From Thamnaconus septentrionalis (taxonomy: Eukaryota > Chordata > Actinopteri > Tetraodontiformes > Monacanthidae), in NCBI GenBank assembly GCA_009823395.1, contig CM020515.1, forward strand, positions 20,157,489 to 20,221,488: a DNA stretch of 64,000 bases, written 5' to 3'. The notes under the pieces are model-generated. The model saw only the letters and a program-made list of their open reading frames with translations. It was not told the DNA's origin and made no database searches. Below, one piece after another: positions 21,801-32,413 of this stretch (position 1 is its first letter; each line of letters begins with the position of its first letter). The position numbers were made by a program, and so were the translations under genes.

Positions 21801-24456
21801 ACCTTCCACGCGATTGGAAAGGGACTCAGTTGAGGTGGGCGGAGCCAAGACCCAGCGGCTGGGGGTATGGTGTGAAACTTGGCAGAGGTATCTGAGCCCC
21901 TTGTGACATCACAGGTTTACGTGCATCCCATCCGCTAAACGGAGGTGGGAGAGGGTTCATGACCAATACTGTACACAAACTCCAGGGGGAGCTCCTCAGA
22001 TCTTTTTGGTTCTGTGGTTGGTTGTGTTCTCATCTTAGGAGAAGCTTTTGCTTAGTTTTCTGAACTCTTTGAACGCAATTACAGCGATCCAAAAAGCAGC
22101 GTCTGCGACAAAATTTGTCCGTCTGTCAGTCTGAGGCTCTGAGGCTGTGTGACGGCTGAGACAGAAGCCGGTGGTGACTGGAGACTAGTCGACACCTGAG
22201 GAAAAACTGGAGAATGTTTGGTTGACAGCGGGCAGAAGTTGTTCCCCTGTTTGCAGCAACAAAGATCATCATCGTCCTCCGTTTCAGTTCTGTGCCAGAC
22301 TGAAACTGACTTGGCCACCTGTGAACTCCTGACGGAGGCAGAAAGCAGAAGCGGTGCGGCGGATTCGCTTCGATTCATCTCCTTTCTCAGTAATGACTCA
22401 ACAAAGACGAGAAGCCTGAAGCTGACGAAGGCCGACTGCATCTCACTTCTCAGCTGTTACACAACCAAGAGCAGCAACACAACTCCACACACTACCACAA
22501 GTTTCCTTCCAGTTCCGCCAGGTAGCTCGGAACGCTAGTTATTATCTAACAATGCTTTTCTGCGTTGGAAAGATGTCCTCCTCTTGTGTCTGCGTAGCAA
22601 AGATAGCACTTTAGCCCGGTGATAGATATAGTAGATAGATAGATAGATAGACAACGCAGCTGTCTCAGTCTCTTGGAGACGATGGTCCTGGTTGTCCATG
22701 ATGATGGAGAGCAGCATGTGGTGGAGAAGATGGTCCTGGTTGTCCATGATGATGGAGATCAGTGTGTGGTGGAGAAGATGGTCCTGGTTGTCCATGATGA
22801 TGGAGAGCAGCGTGTGGTGGAGAAGATGGTCCTGGTTGTCCATGATGATGGAGAACAGCATGTGGTGGAGACAATGGTCCTGGATGGACCATGATGGATA
22901 ACAGTTTGTTCAACGTCCTCCTCTCCACCACCGCCTCAAAGGTCTCCTGTCTGCAGCCAATGACAGAGTCAACCTTCTTCATCAGTTTGTTCAGTCTGCT
23001 GGTGTCACTGGCGGAGATGCTGATGCTTAGCTCAGCTTAGCATTAGCCGACGCCGGCTCACTTGGGTGTAGTTTTCAAGCTTGTGTGTCTCCCCTCCAGC
23101 TTCACCTGGACGTCGTCCCGGATGGACAGGAGCATCGTCTCGGTGCTGTCGGGCCACACGGTGGACTTCTTCGACCAGGACTTCCGGGAGCTGTACGCCG
23201 CCTCGGACCAGGTCGACCTCTACAAGGAGTTCAACATCACCAAGCCGCCCGTGCCGGTGCCGGCGCCCGCGCCCGGCCGAAGGTGGAGCCTCGGGCGCGG
23301 TGCCCGTGTGTCGGCGTCGCGCTTCCAGATCTCCGTCGACGATGCCAAGAAGGCAGACCTGAAGGTGCCGGCGCACAAATACCACAACCCCAAGTACTCG
23401 CTGGTGTTCGGGAACAGCCGGGGCTTCACCGGTTCCCTGCAGGACCTGTCCACCGCCACCGACTCGCTCAGCGGGGAGGGCTTCCAGAGGAACGGCCTGT
23501 CCCACCCAGAGGGCGGCGGCCAGGCGGCTCCTCAGGGTGCCTCAGAGGAGGGCGGCAACGACGAAGCATCTAAAGGAACCTCGAGGAAGAACCAGCCGGC
23601 GCGCTGAAGAAACGCAGCTCCTTCAGACACTTCCTGAAGGGCAAAGCAGGGAACCAGGTGGCGGAGACCATCGAGGAGGGCGTGGTCACACCCCAGAGCC
23701 CCGCCCTGCCCTGCGGGACCCCGGAGGTGTCCAACGGCGTGCTGTGCGCCGAGCTGGACGACACGTTTGAGCTCCTGGACAAGCCGGCGCCGCTCAAGGT
23801 GCCCGTAGCGAAGAAGCCGGCCAAGGGAATTACGAGGAGTTTGTCCCTGCAGACGCTGAACACCGGGGACGAGGACGGTACGTCGCACCGCACAGGGGAA
23901 GAGATTTTTTTTAGTAGCTTTGATCCTCCATCCTGGGCTTCCGTGAAGTTAGTAGGCAACAAACATAAGAAAAAAATTGCAAAAACCATTTAGCCCTCTG
24001 TTTGCAGCCTACTGCTAACGTGTTGGCTGTTAGCTACCTGCTACAAGTCACGTGCTGATGTTGGAGCTTCTGCATGGAATGATAATGCGGCCAAATGCAA
24101 GGGGCGGAGCCATCTGCTGGCTAGGGGTTGTGGCACCGTTGTCGTTGCCCTTTGTGACATCACAGAGGGCAGATTTTCGACTATCGGGCAAATCTTTTGT
24201 CATTTCTGCCGAGTTCGCCGACAGGACAGGGACATAGATTACTGCAGAATAAGAAGATTTTTTTGGCATGGATAAGTAGTTCCCACAAATGGTTGTGGAA
24301 AAACTGATGTCTGCTGCTTGTTGCGTTAAAGTATCGGTGAAGTTCTTTTGTGTGTCTTTTTTTTTCACCGTCTCACGCTGTTTATCTTGTCCTGATTGGC
24401 TGACAGGGCCGAGGAGCCGACGGCGGCACCAGAAGAAGAACTGCATCCAGTCTTAA
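15891..24456 (+). CDS. fam83f: FAM83F-like protein, 5 exons, one apparent frameshift in exon 4
   Basis: Coding exons 15891-16364, 20082-20249, 21390-21511, 23100-23877 and 24407-24456. The N-terminus (MADSQLRCLEDEHVNEKI, FYYSEEQRAALEQLL) and the DUF1669 pseudo-phospholipase-D domain (SDTEVPPLDIGW, YKGVTRVSVYTHPPK, AIVMDLLTD, KYMLVDGEKVLFGSY, SFTWTSSRMDRS) match FAM83F, a casein kinase 1-alpha scaffold linked to Wnt signalling. After about position 23572 the open frame ends in TGA (23605-23607), while the next frame (GALKKRSSFRHFLKG) stays open through TRSLSLQTL to the donor at 23877. The total, 1592 bp, is one base short of a multiple of three. The last exon adds 16 residues ending in CIQS, a CaaX box in the position of the farnesylated CaaX of human FAM83F. 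This argues that the second frame is the real C-terminus. Start chosen at the conserved MADSQL in good context (GCCATGG). Confidence 0.88.
16365..20081 (+). other. fam83f intron 1; dispersed repeats, no exon seen
   Basis: 3.7 kb. Contains low-complexity CA-rich sequence at 17580-17760, an inverted retroposon-like tail (ACTTTATTGATCC, 18621-18633), a G-rich run at 19002-19019, and a hAT-like fragment near 19558-19640. Confidence 0.6.
19558..19640. mobile_element. hAT-type DNA transposon fragment
   Basis: TAGGGCTGCAACTAACCATC followed by GACTAATCTATCAACTATTT and TTTCGATTAGTCAATTAGTC resembles the widespread vertebrate elements that begin CAGGGCTGCAACTAACGATT. Only one end is evident, so it is a partial copy. 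Confidence 0.5.
20345..20631. mobile_element. MITE-like element, copy 2, inverted relative to copy 1
   Basis: Starts GCTGCGTTTCCATCG and ends GGGGTCATGGAAACGCAGCT. Its order of internal blocks is the reverse complement of 937-1234. It lies in fam83f intron 2. Confidence 0.65.
21751..21915 (+). repeat. dispersed repeat family 1, copy with both boxes
   Basis: TTTAGCCCTCTGTTTACAGC (21754-21773), GTGGGCGGAGCCAAGACC (about 21836), then CCCCTTGTGACATCACAG (21897-21914). Located in fam83f intron 3. Confidence 0.65.
22624..22890. repeat. 48-bp minisatellite preceded by a GATA run, in fam83f intron 3
   Basis: After (GATA)n at about 22629-22650, a unit beginning GATGGTCCTGGTTGTCCATG repeats at 22681, 22729, 22777 and 22825, with a decayed fifth copy at 22873. 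The period is exactly 48 bp. Because 48 is divisible by three, several frames stay open and give false repeat proteins. Confidence 0.9.
23988..24170 (+). repeat. dispersed repeat family 1, copy with both boxes
   Basis: TTTAGCCCTCTGTTTGCAGC (23989-24008), GGGGCGGAGCCATC near 24100, and the near-palindromic box GCCCTTTGTGACATCACAGA (24147-24166). It lies in fam83f intron 4. Confidence 0.65.
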
Positions 24457-25550
24457 GCTCTGGGACCAGGACCAGGACCAGGACCAGGACCAGGACCAGG
24501 ACCAGAAGGGTGGGACTGTTTTTTTTTCTGTTTGTTTTTCTGGACGAGTGCCGAGCTGTGGAGGATGTGATGAGTCACCAGGCAGCAGGTCTCAGGTGAC
24601 ATCACCGTGTCGCCGGGTAAAAGTCCCTTGCTGTCACACTTTAACCAATCATGTGACCAAAACAGCCAAAGTGCCGACGGAGGCGGATTCTGCCGCTGCT
24701 TCTACGAACTTATTTGGCCGTTCCGCCTTTTTTTTTTCTTCTTTTTTTTCTTGATAACCTGACACCCGGCTGAACGCCACGTGGCGCCGGCTGGTGGCGT
24801 GTGGGTGGATTACATCACATCAGGGCCGACCTGGTTGCCATGGAGGCAAGGAAAAGTGGTCACTGGTGCTTCTGTTTCCCTCCCTGAGCGTCAGCCTGCC
24901 GGGCCGCTGTCAGCGATGCAGGCGGGCGGCCCTGCGAGCGCGGCTGTTGTTTGTGTTGGAGGGGAAAAAAACAAACAAACAAAACAAAACAAACTGACAG
25001 GGACTCGGAATCCTGCAGGGAAAAAAAAAAGTCTGTTGAATAGCCAACAGGTGGCAGTGTGGAGTCACAGACTGGGACTGGACAGTGGAAGCAACCGGAG
25101 GACAACAGTGGCTGAACAGGTTGACAAAAGCGATGCAGCGGCACCATCTGCTGGAGGAAGTCTCTGGCCAAAAGAGTCATTTAATTATTCCCTGATTATT
25201 TCCCAAATGTGTAAAGTTGGCAAATGAAGCGTAAAAAAGGGCTCAGAAAAATAAAACTCATTTTATTAATGGTCAACACGCTGTGCAATATAATATATCA
25301 TCTGTATAACTTAAGATTGGAAACGTCCTTAAAACTTTTATAAAACACTTTGCTGTGTTTTTAACTATACATATTTACACGTGTCGCTGAGACAAAGTGC
25401 AGCTGCTTCCTTGCTGTGGTTTTCTGCCGTCTTCCTGCTGCGCCTTTATTTGTTTGTTGCTGCAGAGTTTGTCTTGAACCACATCCTTTTCACCTGCGGT
25501 GGCGCTCGCAAGCAAGTCTTGCACCCAGACACCCCCCCAAAGAAACAACC

Positions 25551-25586
<36 letters not shown>

Positions 25587-25720
25587 CAGCCACAGCTGTA
25601 AACAGAAATAAAGATGTTGTGGTTGCGTGGAAACATGGTTTCCAAGGAGTTGCTGCCCGGCCGTGTGTTGGGTTGCATCAACGCTTCCTCTCCTCCGTCT
25701 CTCTGAAGGCTGCGTGCACT
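24457..25720. other. convergent 3' regions of fam83f and cyth4
   Basis: Starts with about eight copies of the hexamer GGACCA (24461-24506) directly after the fam83f stop, so within its 3' untranslated region. AATAAA at 25249-25254 on the plus strand is a possible fam83f polyadenylation signal. A CA run (25555-25581) lies before the cyth4 stop codon. No other coding sequence is evident. Confidence 0.5.
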
Positions 25721-28700
25721 TCAGCTCTGCGGCGGCGGCGGCGGCGCCGGGCTGATGACCTTCTTCCGCCGCTGAGACATCAGGTCGCTGAAGGGGTTCC
25801 TGGTGACACTCGTGCTGGAAGAGCAGATCGAGACTCAAACCGCCGCTTCATCGAGAGTTAACGCACTGAAAAGTTCTTCTTGAAACGTTCTCGGCCGTCT
25901 TTAGCGTAACGGCGAAAGTGTTATCAGACGGTCGCGAAATTTGGCAGCTTTTCGTTGGATCGCATCGCGAATGAGAAAGAAAAAACATCGATAAAACATC
26001 TCAAGCAGAAATTGCACATTTATATTCAGTTTTTACAACAAAGACTTCCTATTTTTATAACATTGATAGCGGGAGAATTTTCTATTTTTACATGCAGTAC
26101 TGCAGTTGACCACCAGAGGGACTCTTCTGTACTCAGCTTGGTTTTATTGCAGAAACTGTCCTCTTTTAGCTTTCCGGTTATGAGGTTTCAATTGTTTTTC
26201 AATTTTGCTTTAACGCTTTGCCCCGGCAATCAGCCGCACTACCGCGCACTCCCACCTGATGGCGTCGATCCAGCTGTCCCGCTCGTTTTGGCTGGCGGCG
26301 CTCAGCTTGTACGACTGGTGTTTGCCCTGCACCACCCGGCCTTTGTTCTCCGTCTTGCAGGCCTTGATCTTTTGCCCGTTGGGGTTGAACAGCTCCAGGC
26401 AATACTGTCGCGACACACATCGCAACGAGAGAGTTAGCCCGGTGAAACAGCCGGCAGTCAGAAAGTCATTCAGCAGCAGCAGCAGCAGCAGCTACCGGTT
26501 TCCCTGCGTCTTGCAGCGTCCGGACGCACAGGTTCTCCAGGGGAATAATCCCGATCGGGTCTTTGTCCTGCAGGAGGAGACGGCTTAGATGCAATTAGCC
26601 TTCCCGACCACCGTGAGGCGGCCTGCTTCAGAACGTTAGTTTTGAACTCACGGTGGTGTACTCAAAGTAGTACAAGCAGCTGTCCGTCAAGATGAACCAC
26701 CGCCTCTTCCAAGTTTTTACTCGGCCACCTTCAGAAAACCCGGAAAGCCAAACTTTATATTGAGTGAAAATATGGAGAAAAAGCACTTCCTGTTTTTTTT
26801 TGTTTGTTTGTTTCTTTGTTTTGTTTTTGTATTGTTGTCTCACCCATTTTGAGAAGCCAGCCCTCCCTGTCCGGGTTAAAGAAGGTCAGTGTGAGGTCGT
26901 TCCCGTCGTCCTCCGGGATTTTGAAGGGCTCGCTGCGGATGCTAGCGTACAGTTTCTGCAATTGTTTTGGAGAGATGGAGGGAAAAAATAAATAAAAGCC
27001 ACCTTCAACCTAACAAGTGAACCGTGTGTTTTTTTTTACTCTGTTTGATCGCACCAGTGACATTATCCAAAGTCAATCACCAGACTGCGGCTTGTTGGCT
27101 CAGTGTGTTTTGGTGCCAGCGACGTGACATTCAAAGCTGTTAACACAGGGTGAGACACCGGGGGGCAGCAAAGTGCAGTGCAGCTTGGAAGCTTTGTTTT
27201 AGTTAGCGTTAGTTAATGTGGCTTTTTATGAAAAAAAATTGTTTCAGCCTCGGATTGCTTACAAAAAGAGGAGAAAAAAAACAAATAAAAAGTATCCTCC
27301 CCACCCAGAGGCTGATTGAAGGACCTGGAGTGGAACTAAATGTTACCGAAGGACCTGTTTTTGATGCGTCTCACTCGCAGTACATGCACGTTCGTGCAGA
27401 AGTGGATGCAAAAGGTTCGAGTGAGTCATACTTTGATTTGTTTTTCCAAGCATCTTGCATTTGCTCAGGACCCCATCAACAGAATGAGCAAAATTAAAGA
27501 ATGGAATAAAGAGCCAGGCAAAAAAACAACCTTTTTGCAGGTCTGCAAATTCAATCTTCAGAGGTAGTGAAAAATGAGAGGTGAAGGCTCTGCGGCTAAC
27601 CGTTAGCAGCTCAGCGGGCAGGTTGGCGCCGTTGTTGATGCCTCTGTTCATGGAGATGAAGCACTGCAGACTGGGCTTGTCCTTCACGTTGGGGTTGTGC
27701 AGGCTGGTGTTGAGCATGATGACGGCAAACGACAGGATGTAGCAGGTGTCTGTGGAGGGGAGGGGCCAGAGTTAGCTGGAGTCCTGAGGCTAGCTGGGTG
27801 GTGGCCTGGTGGGTGAGAAGGTCGGGACCTGTGGACTGGAAGACACCGGGGTTGCAGTCGCAGTAGCGGCTGGCGAAGGCCTCCATCATCCTGTCGATCT
27901 TCTGAGCTTCTCCCGGCAGACGGAAACTCCACAGGAACTGCCTGCAAGAGAACAGGTGAGTCTCCCGCTAGGCTGCTTGGATTGTCTTCATTATGTCTTC
28001 GCTTTCCATAGCTTTGTGTTTCCTTTGCTGAGACAACGGCTCTGTTTGTCCAACCTTGACATGTGTTGGCAGAGCTTCTGCCTTTCTTCAGAAGTGTGAC
28101 TTGGCGGCATGTGTGACTCGTCTTTATCAGCTGATGTTTGACCAACTTGTCCGATTTGACAGGTGAGTCACGCCTCCCGCTGTCTGTTGGCCTCTCCAGG
28201 ATGCTGCTCCAGGTGTGAGGGAGCATGGAGGCTCCCTAGTCCTGGTTCCTCGTCCCTGGGCCTGGTCTGCTTATTTCAATCTGGGACATTGCCAGAGTCA
28301 TCCACACAGAAGACAGCAAACACCAGCGTTGGCTCAGGGAGGCCATTGCAATAAGGAGACGGTGCCCGGGGACCATGGACTGAGACGAGGGTTAGGGTTA
28401 GGGTCTCCTCACACCTGGAGCAGCATCCTGGAGAGACAGCCAGCAGACAGCAGGGGGCGTGACTGACCTGCCAGATCTGACGGCTTGGTGACGCCTTCGT
28501 AAGATGAGCTGATAAAGACGAGTCACACATGCCACCAAGTGACACTTCTGAGGAAGGAGGAAGCTCTGCCGAAAACATGTCAAGGTGGGACAAACAGAGG
28601 CCTTGTGTGAACAAAAGAAAGACACAAACCTCTGAAAACTGAAGACATAACAAACACAGTTGAACTCGTCTCCTGCTTCCACTGTGCAGTACATTTTTCT

Positions 28701-28874
28701 TTTAATTTTCCCTGTTAGTCTTTTTGGACTGAACAAACCTGAGAGCCTGAACCAGATTCAGGTCCGAGAACTCGTGCAGGTCCACGAAGGCTTTCAGGGT
28801 CTCCAGGTGAAACTCCTCCCTGAGGCACAGAGAGGAAGAAGGTCAAGAGAAAGCTAGAGTTGTTGTTTCTGATG

Positions 28875-28909
<35 letters not shown>

Positions 28910-29807
28910 TACCTCTCCCCCAGGAAGTTGCCGATGGCGGTCTTGTTCAGCCCCTCCTCCTTGTACAGGAACGTGGCCACAGATGGAGGCTTCTTCTCCA
29001 GCAGGCTGTTCTCCACCAGGTACTGGACCCCCTGCAGTCACATCCAAACCAAGATTTGGTTTTATCACACACGAGCATGTCGACACTCAGCCACATTCTG
29101 TATGTGGAGGTTGAGGCAGGAAGCCACAGTCGGCACTGGCACCGTCCGATTCACGGGAAAAAAACAATTTCAAAGTGGCTAAGTGCAATCTCCCAGGCCA
29201 CCACTAGATGTCAAAGTTTTTCTTTTAACGCCACTCTCCAGGAGTTGAGTCCAGAATATTGCCAACTTGAGGATGATGATGTTTCTGCCAGGTTGTTGTT
29301 GTTGTTGTTGTTGTTGTTGCTTTTCTGTAAATTGCCGTTTAGGCGACAATTTTAGCATGTTATGCTACTGTTAGCATCCACTGATGCCTGCTCGCAGCTA
29401 CAGATGTGGAAGAGGCAAGTCGCAGGGGCATGAATGTTGTTTTTGCAATTCCAGCCGAACAAGTGGAATCCTGCAAGTGGTTCCTCTCAGGGCCAAGTTG
29501 AGGACGTTTCCAGGAAGCTGGCAACAGTTTGGCTTCAGCTTCAGGAGACGACCCGACATTAAAAGCCACCAAAATCTCCAAGGAGATCTCAGCCGAAGCC
29601 ACTCATCAGCGTGTGCACTCCTGCCGAGTGCACTTGGAAGGCCCTCGGCTCTGCCATCCTCCTCCTGGCTGACCTCCCACTCACTGCGAAGAGACGAAGA
29701 CGCTGCGGAGGACGGACGAAGCAGAAGTGGCGCTGCGGTGCAGTGGCTTCTGCTCCGATTCGGGGAACAGGATGCGGTTTTCTTCTTGCTCTTTGCTTCG
29801 TGCAAAT

Positions 29808-29841
<34 letters not shown>

Positions 29842-31953
29842 AAGGCTAAAGCTCACATTCGCTCTGAGTCTCTGTCACCTTGTCGATATTTTTATCCAGA
29901 GCCGCTGAAGTGGGTCTGAGTGGAGGTCTCGCTCTTTGCTTTCTGTTTGCTGGTCTTGGAGGAACTTGAGGTCCGACTCGAGTCAACCGTGTTTTCAGTC
30001 TGAGCTTATGAGCAACTTCATGGCTACTTGGTTTTCTGAATTCTGTTTCCGTGCCAGTCATACAGCTTCAACAAGGGATGAAGTAAATTGACACACACAC
30101 ACACACACACACGCACACACACACACGCACAAGTACTAAAAACGTATTTAAAAACTCACCTTTTTGGGGTCCATGTTGAATTTCTTTTTCCCACGTAAGA
30201 ATTTTCGGCATCTCATGACGCTTTTACTGTGAAAGGAACATTTCTTTGGTTAAAAAAAAAATTAAAAAATTCAAAACACAGTGAAAAGCAATGAAAATCG
30301 TCAAACATAATCATCATAACCATTTTCTTCAGTCGAGTCACACGGGACAACTCAGCTAAGCTAAATGTGAAGGCTAACCCTAGACTGTGTATGAATAGTT
30401 TAAATTGTCAAGCAGCTAAACGGCTTGACAGACTTATTTGCTCAGGTGATGGCTGTATAGTTAGCACAAAGAAGCTAACAGCTAGTAATATTAGCACAAC
30501 AAAACGGTTCACCCGGAAGCGTTTGTTTTAGATTTCACCATGAACACGCATAAGAATCATATGAAAGGACTGAAGGTGCAAGCTAAAGTGATGGCTGCAC
30601 TGTGAGCACTGCTAGATAGAAGTTTTAACATTGAATTAAAAGCATTCATGAAAAAAAAATATTGAATGAATTCTGACACTTAATGGGCAAATGAATTACT
30701 GGGATTACTAACCGCTTTTTCTGATGAACTACTGGCTAAATTAGCCTGTCAAAGTTACATAATGAGCGACAAAACCGATGATCTAAAGAAATGTCGGTTA
30801 CAAGTCATTTCAAAATAGAGAAAATTCACATTGATGTACTCTGGTTTACAATGTCGACATAAAGTAGCTGCGTGATGTCAGCGCACAGATCTGAATCTTC
30901 TGCCAAATGCTAAACTTCTTGTCATCATGGGTTTCCACTGAACGGATGCTGCTCTGACTGTGGACTGAGGTCACTGAGCAGTGGGGGTGTCCAGACCGCA
31001 GCCTCGCAGAAACCACCAAAGAGGAAGATGCCGTGAGTTGACCTATGGGAACTCTGGTTCAGACTGCAACTCACTTCTGCTCTCTGGCGTCAGCGCTGCG
31101 CTCATCCGGCGTGACGTGATCCGCGTCCGGGTTCGGCTTCTACCGGGAAGCAGGTTGGGAAAGAGGACGCTGACGTCAGACAGAGTTTTATTGGCGACAG
31201 GTGACGACGCGCCACGAGTGGACATTCTGCTTTTTTTTTTCCCCAAGGTAGAACTCAGAGACTCAATCCAAAAGATAAAAATAAACTCAGAAAAGATGGC
31301 ATGTGGAGAGCGGCAGAAAAATCAATGTCACGGTGACCTTGTGGAAGAAAAGTTTGAACCACCTGGGCGTCATCGTTGGTCCCCAACCTGCGGCTCTGGG
31401 TGATTTCCTGCTGCTTCCTGTGTCCGGGCGGCACTTTGATGGGCGCTGCAGGGCAACAAGTCAGCACTGAGTCAACGGGCAGAGTGAAAGATCAGACCAC
31501 AGTGGACATTAGCAGAGCTCAGCAGCGGTTGCAAAAGCCTTGAATGGGATTGTGAAAGAGTAGCAGGGGTAAAAATAGCCCCGTCTCTTCCTTTTCCTCT
31601 GTTCTCTTCCCTCTTTCCATAAAAAAAACCCCAAAAAGCCGAGCTGCGTTCCTCATCAGAGGCCGATGGCTTCACTCCTTTAGCTACAGCATTGGGTTTC
31701 TTTGCCGTGAACATCACCAAAGAGCCCAGAACAGAAGACAGGTGTGAACGGAACAGGTGAGGCCAGAGCAGAAGAGCTGCTCTTCCTGCTGCTGTGAAGA
31801 GCAACATTTTTCTCAGCACAGAAACTCCACCAGTAGAGACCTGGATGTTCTGCAGCATTCATACTGATATTACTAATAATAACAACAGCAGCGATGGTGT
31901 GGAGGAGCCCTACCTCTGCCCCAGAGGAAGCTGTCCTTCCTGCGTATCTCCAT
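25721..31953 (-). CDS. cyth4: cytohesin-4-like Arf guanine-nucleotide exchange factor, 12 exons
   Basis: Minus-strand exons 31953-31914, 31445-31388, 30226-30160, 29031-28913, 28819-28739, 27941-27829, 27749-27601, 26955-26844, 26728-26652, 26567-26496, 26404-26256 and 25814-25721 join in frame to 376 residues. The Sec7 domain carries [28 protein letters not shown] with the catalytic glutamate, [20 protein letters not shown] and [20 protein letters not shown]. The PH domain has [42 protein letters not shown] and QKIKACKT. Cytohesins activate Arf GTPases at membranes after phosphoinositide binding. [18 protein letters not shown] and the diglycine loop fit CYTH4, the myeloid member on human 22q13.1. 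The N-terminus before Sec7 is short, without a clear coiled coil. Exons 1 and 2 are the least certain; a missed exon between 30226 and 31388 is possible. Confidence 0.9.
28041..28600. repeat. long imperfect inverted repeat in a cyth4 intron
   Basis: The left arm (about 28041-28219) and right arm (about 28407-28600) are reverse complements over most of their length: TCTGTTTGTCCAACCTTGAC pairs with GTCAAGGTGGGACAAACAGA, and GATGCTGCTCCAGGTGTGAG with CTCACACCTGGAGCAGCATC. The arms are about 180-190 bp with a spacer of similar size. GGGTTAGGGTTAGGG lies at 28389-28403. A cyth4 precursor RNA would fold into a long hairpin. Confidence 0.75.
28877..28912. repeat. CA repeat directly at a cyth4 5' splice site
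   Basis: On the coding (minus) strand the exon ending at 28913 is followed by GTAGAC and then a CA run of about 30 bases (28877-28908). Known precedent: intronic CA repeats close to 5' splice sites bind hnRNP L and influence splicing. Confidence 0.8.
30227..31387. other. cyth4 intron 2; nothing else recognised
   Basis: AT-rich, without long repeats. A missing N-terminal coiled-coil exon of cyth4 could lie here but none was found. The next intron toward the 3' end carries CA runs at 30091-30125 and 29808-29839. Confidence 0.4.
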
Positions 31954-32381
31954 GACGGTCGACGGTGCTGAGTGTTCGGCAGCTGGGCAGGAAATGAGAC
32001 GAGTGGAGCGTCGGCGGGCTGCCGTGCCCGCACGCCGCCGCTCCTCTCCCCCACCGCACTCAGCAGCTCCCTCAGCTCGCTGTTTTTTTCTCCCGCTGTG
32101 ACACGTCCGATGACGAAAAGTGCAGACACGCCCCCGATGTGGCTGTGGTCCTGTCTGTCATTCACAGCGAGGCGGAGGAACTGCGGCTGACAGACGCCAC
32201 AAACAGAACAGACTTTGAATTGTTTACACAATGTTGTCATCATTCCTGTTCTCGCTGTTGCCTTGCGGCAGGATGGCCTGCCGAGGGCAAAGAGGTCAGA
32301 CAGAATTCATCCCACAATGCATTGCACATTGCTGCCACCACCTTCTTCACCCGCTGCCCTCTGGCAGATGTTCCAGGGTGC

Positions 32382-32413
<32 letters not shown>

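Noticed and set aside
22665..22982. Repeat protein encoded by the 48-bp minisatellite
   Set aside because: The period is a multiple of three, so several frames are open at once; it lies within a fam83f intron.
28389..28403. Interstitial telomere
   Set aside because: Only two and a half TTAGGG units; too short to mean a fusion or healed break.
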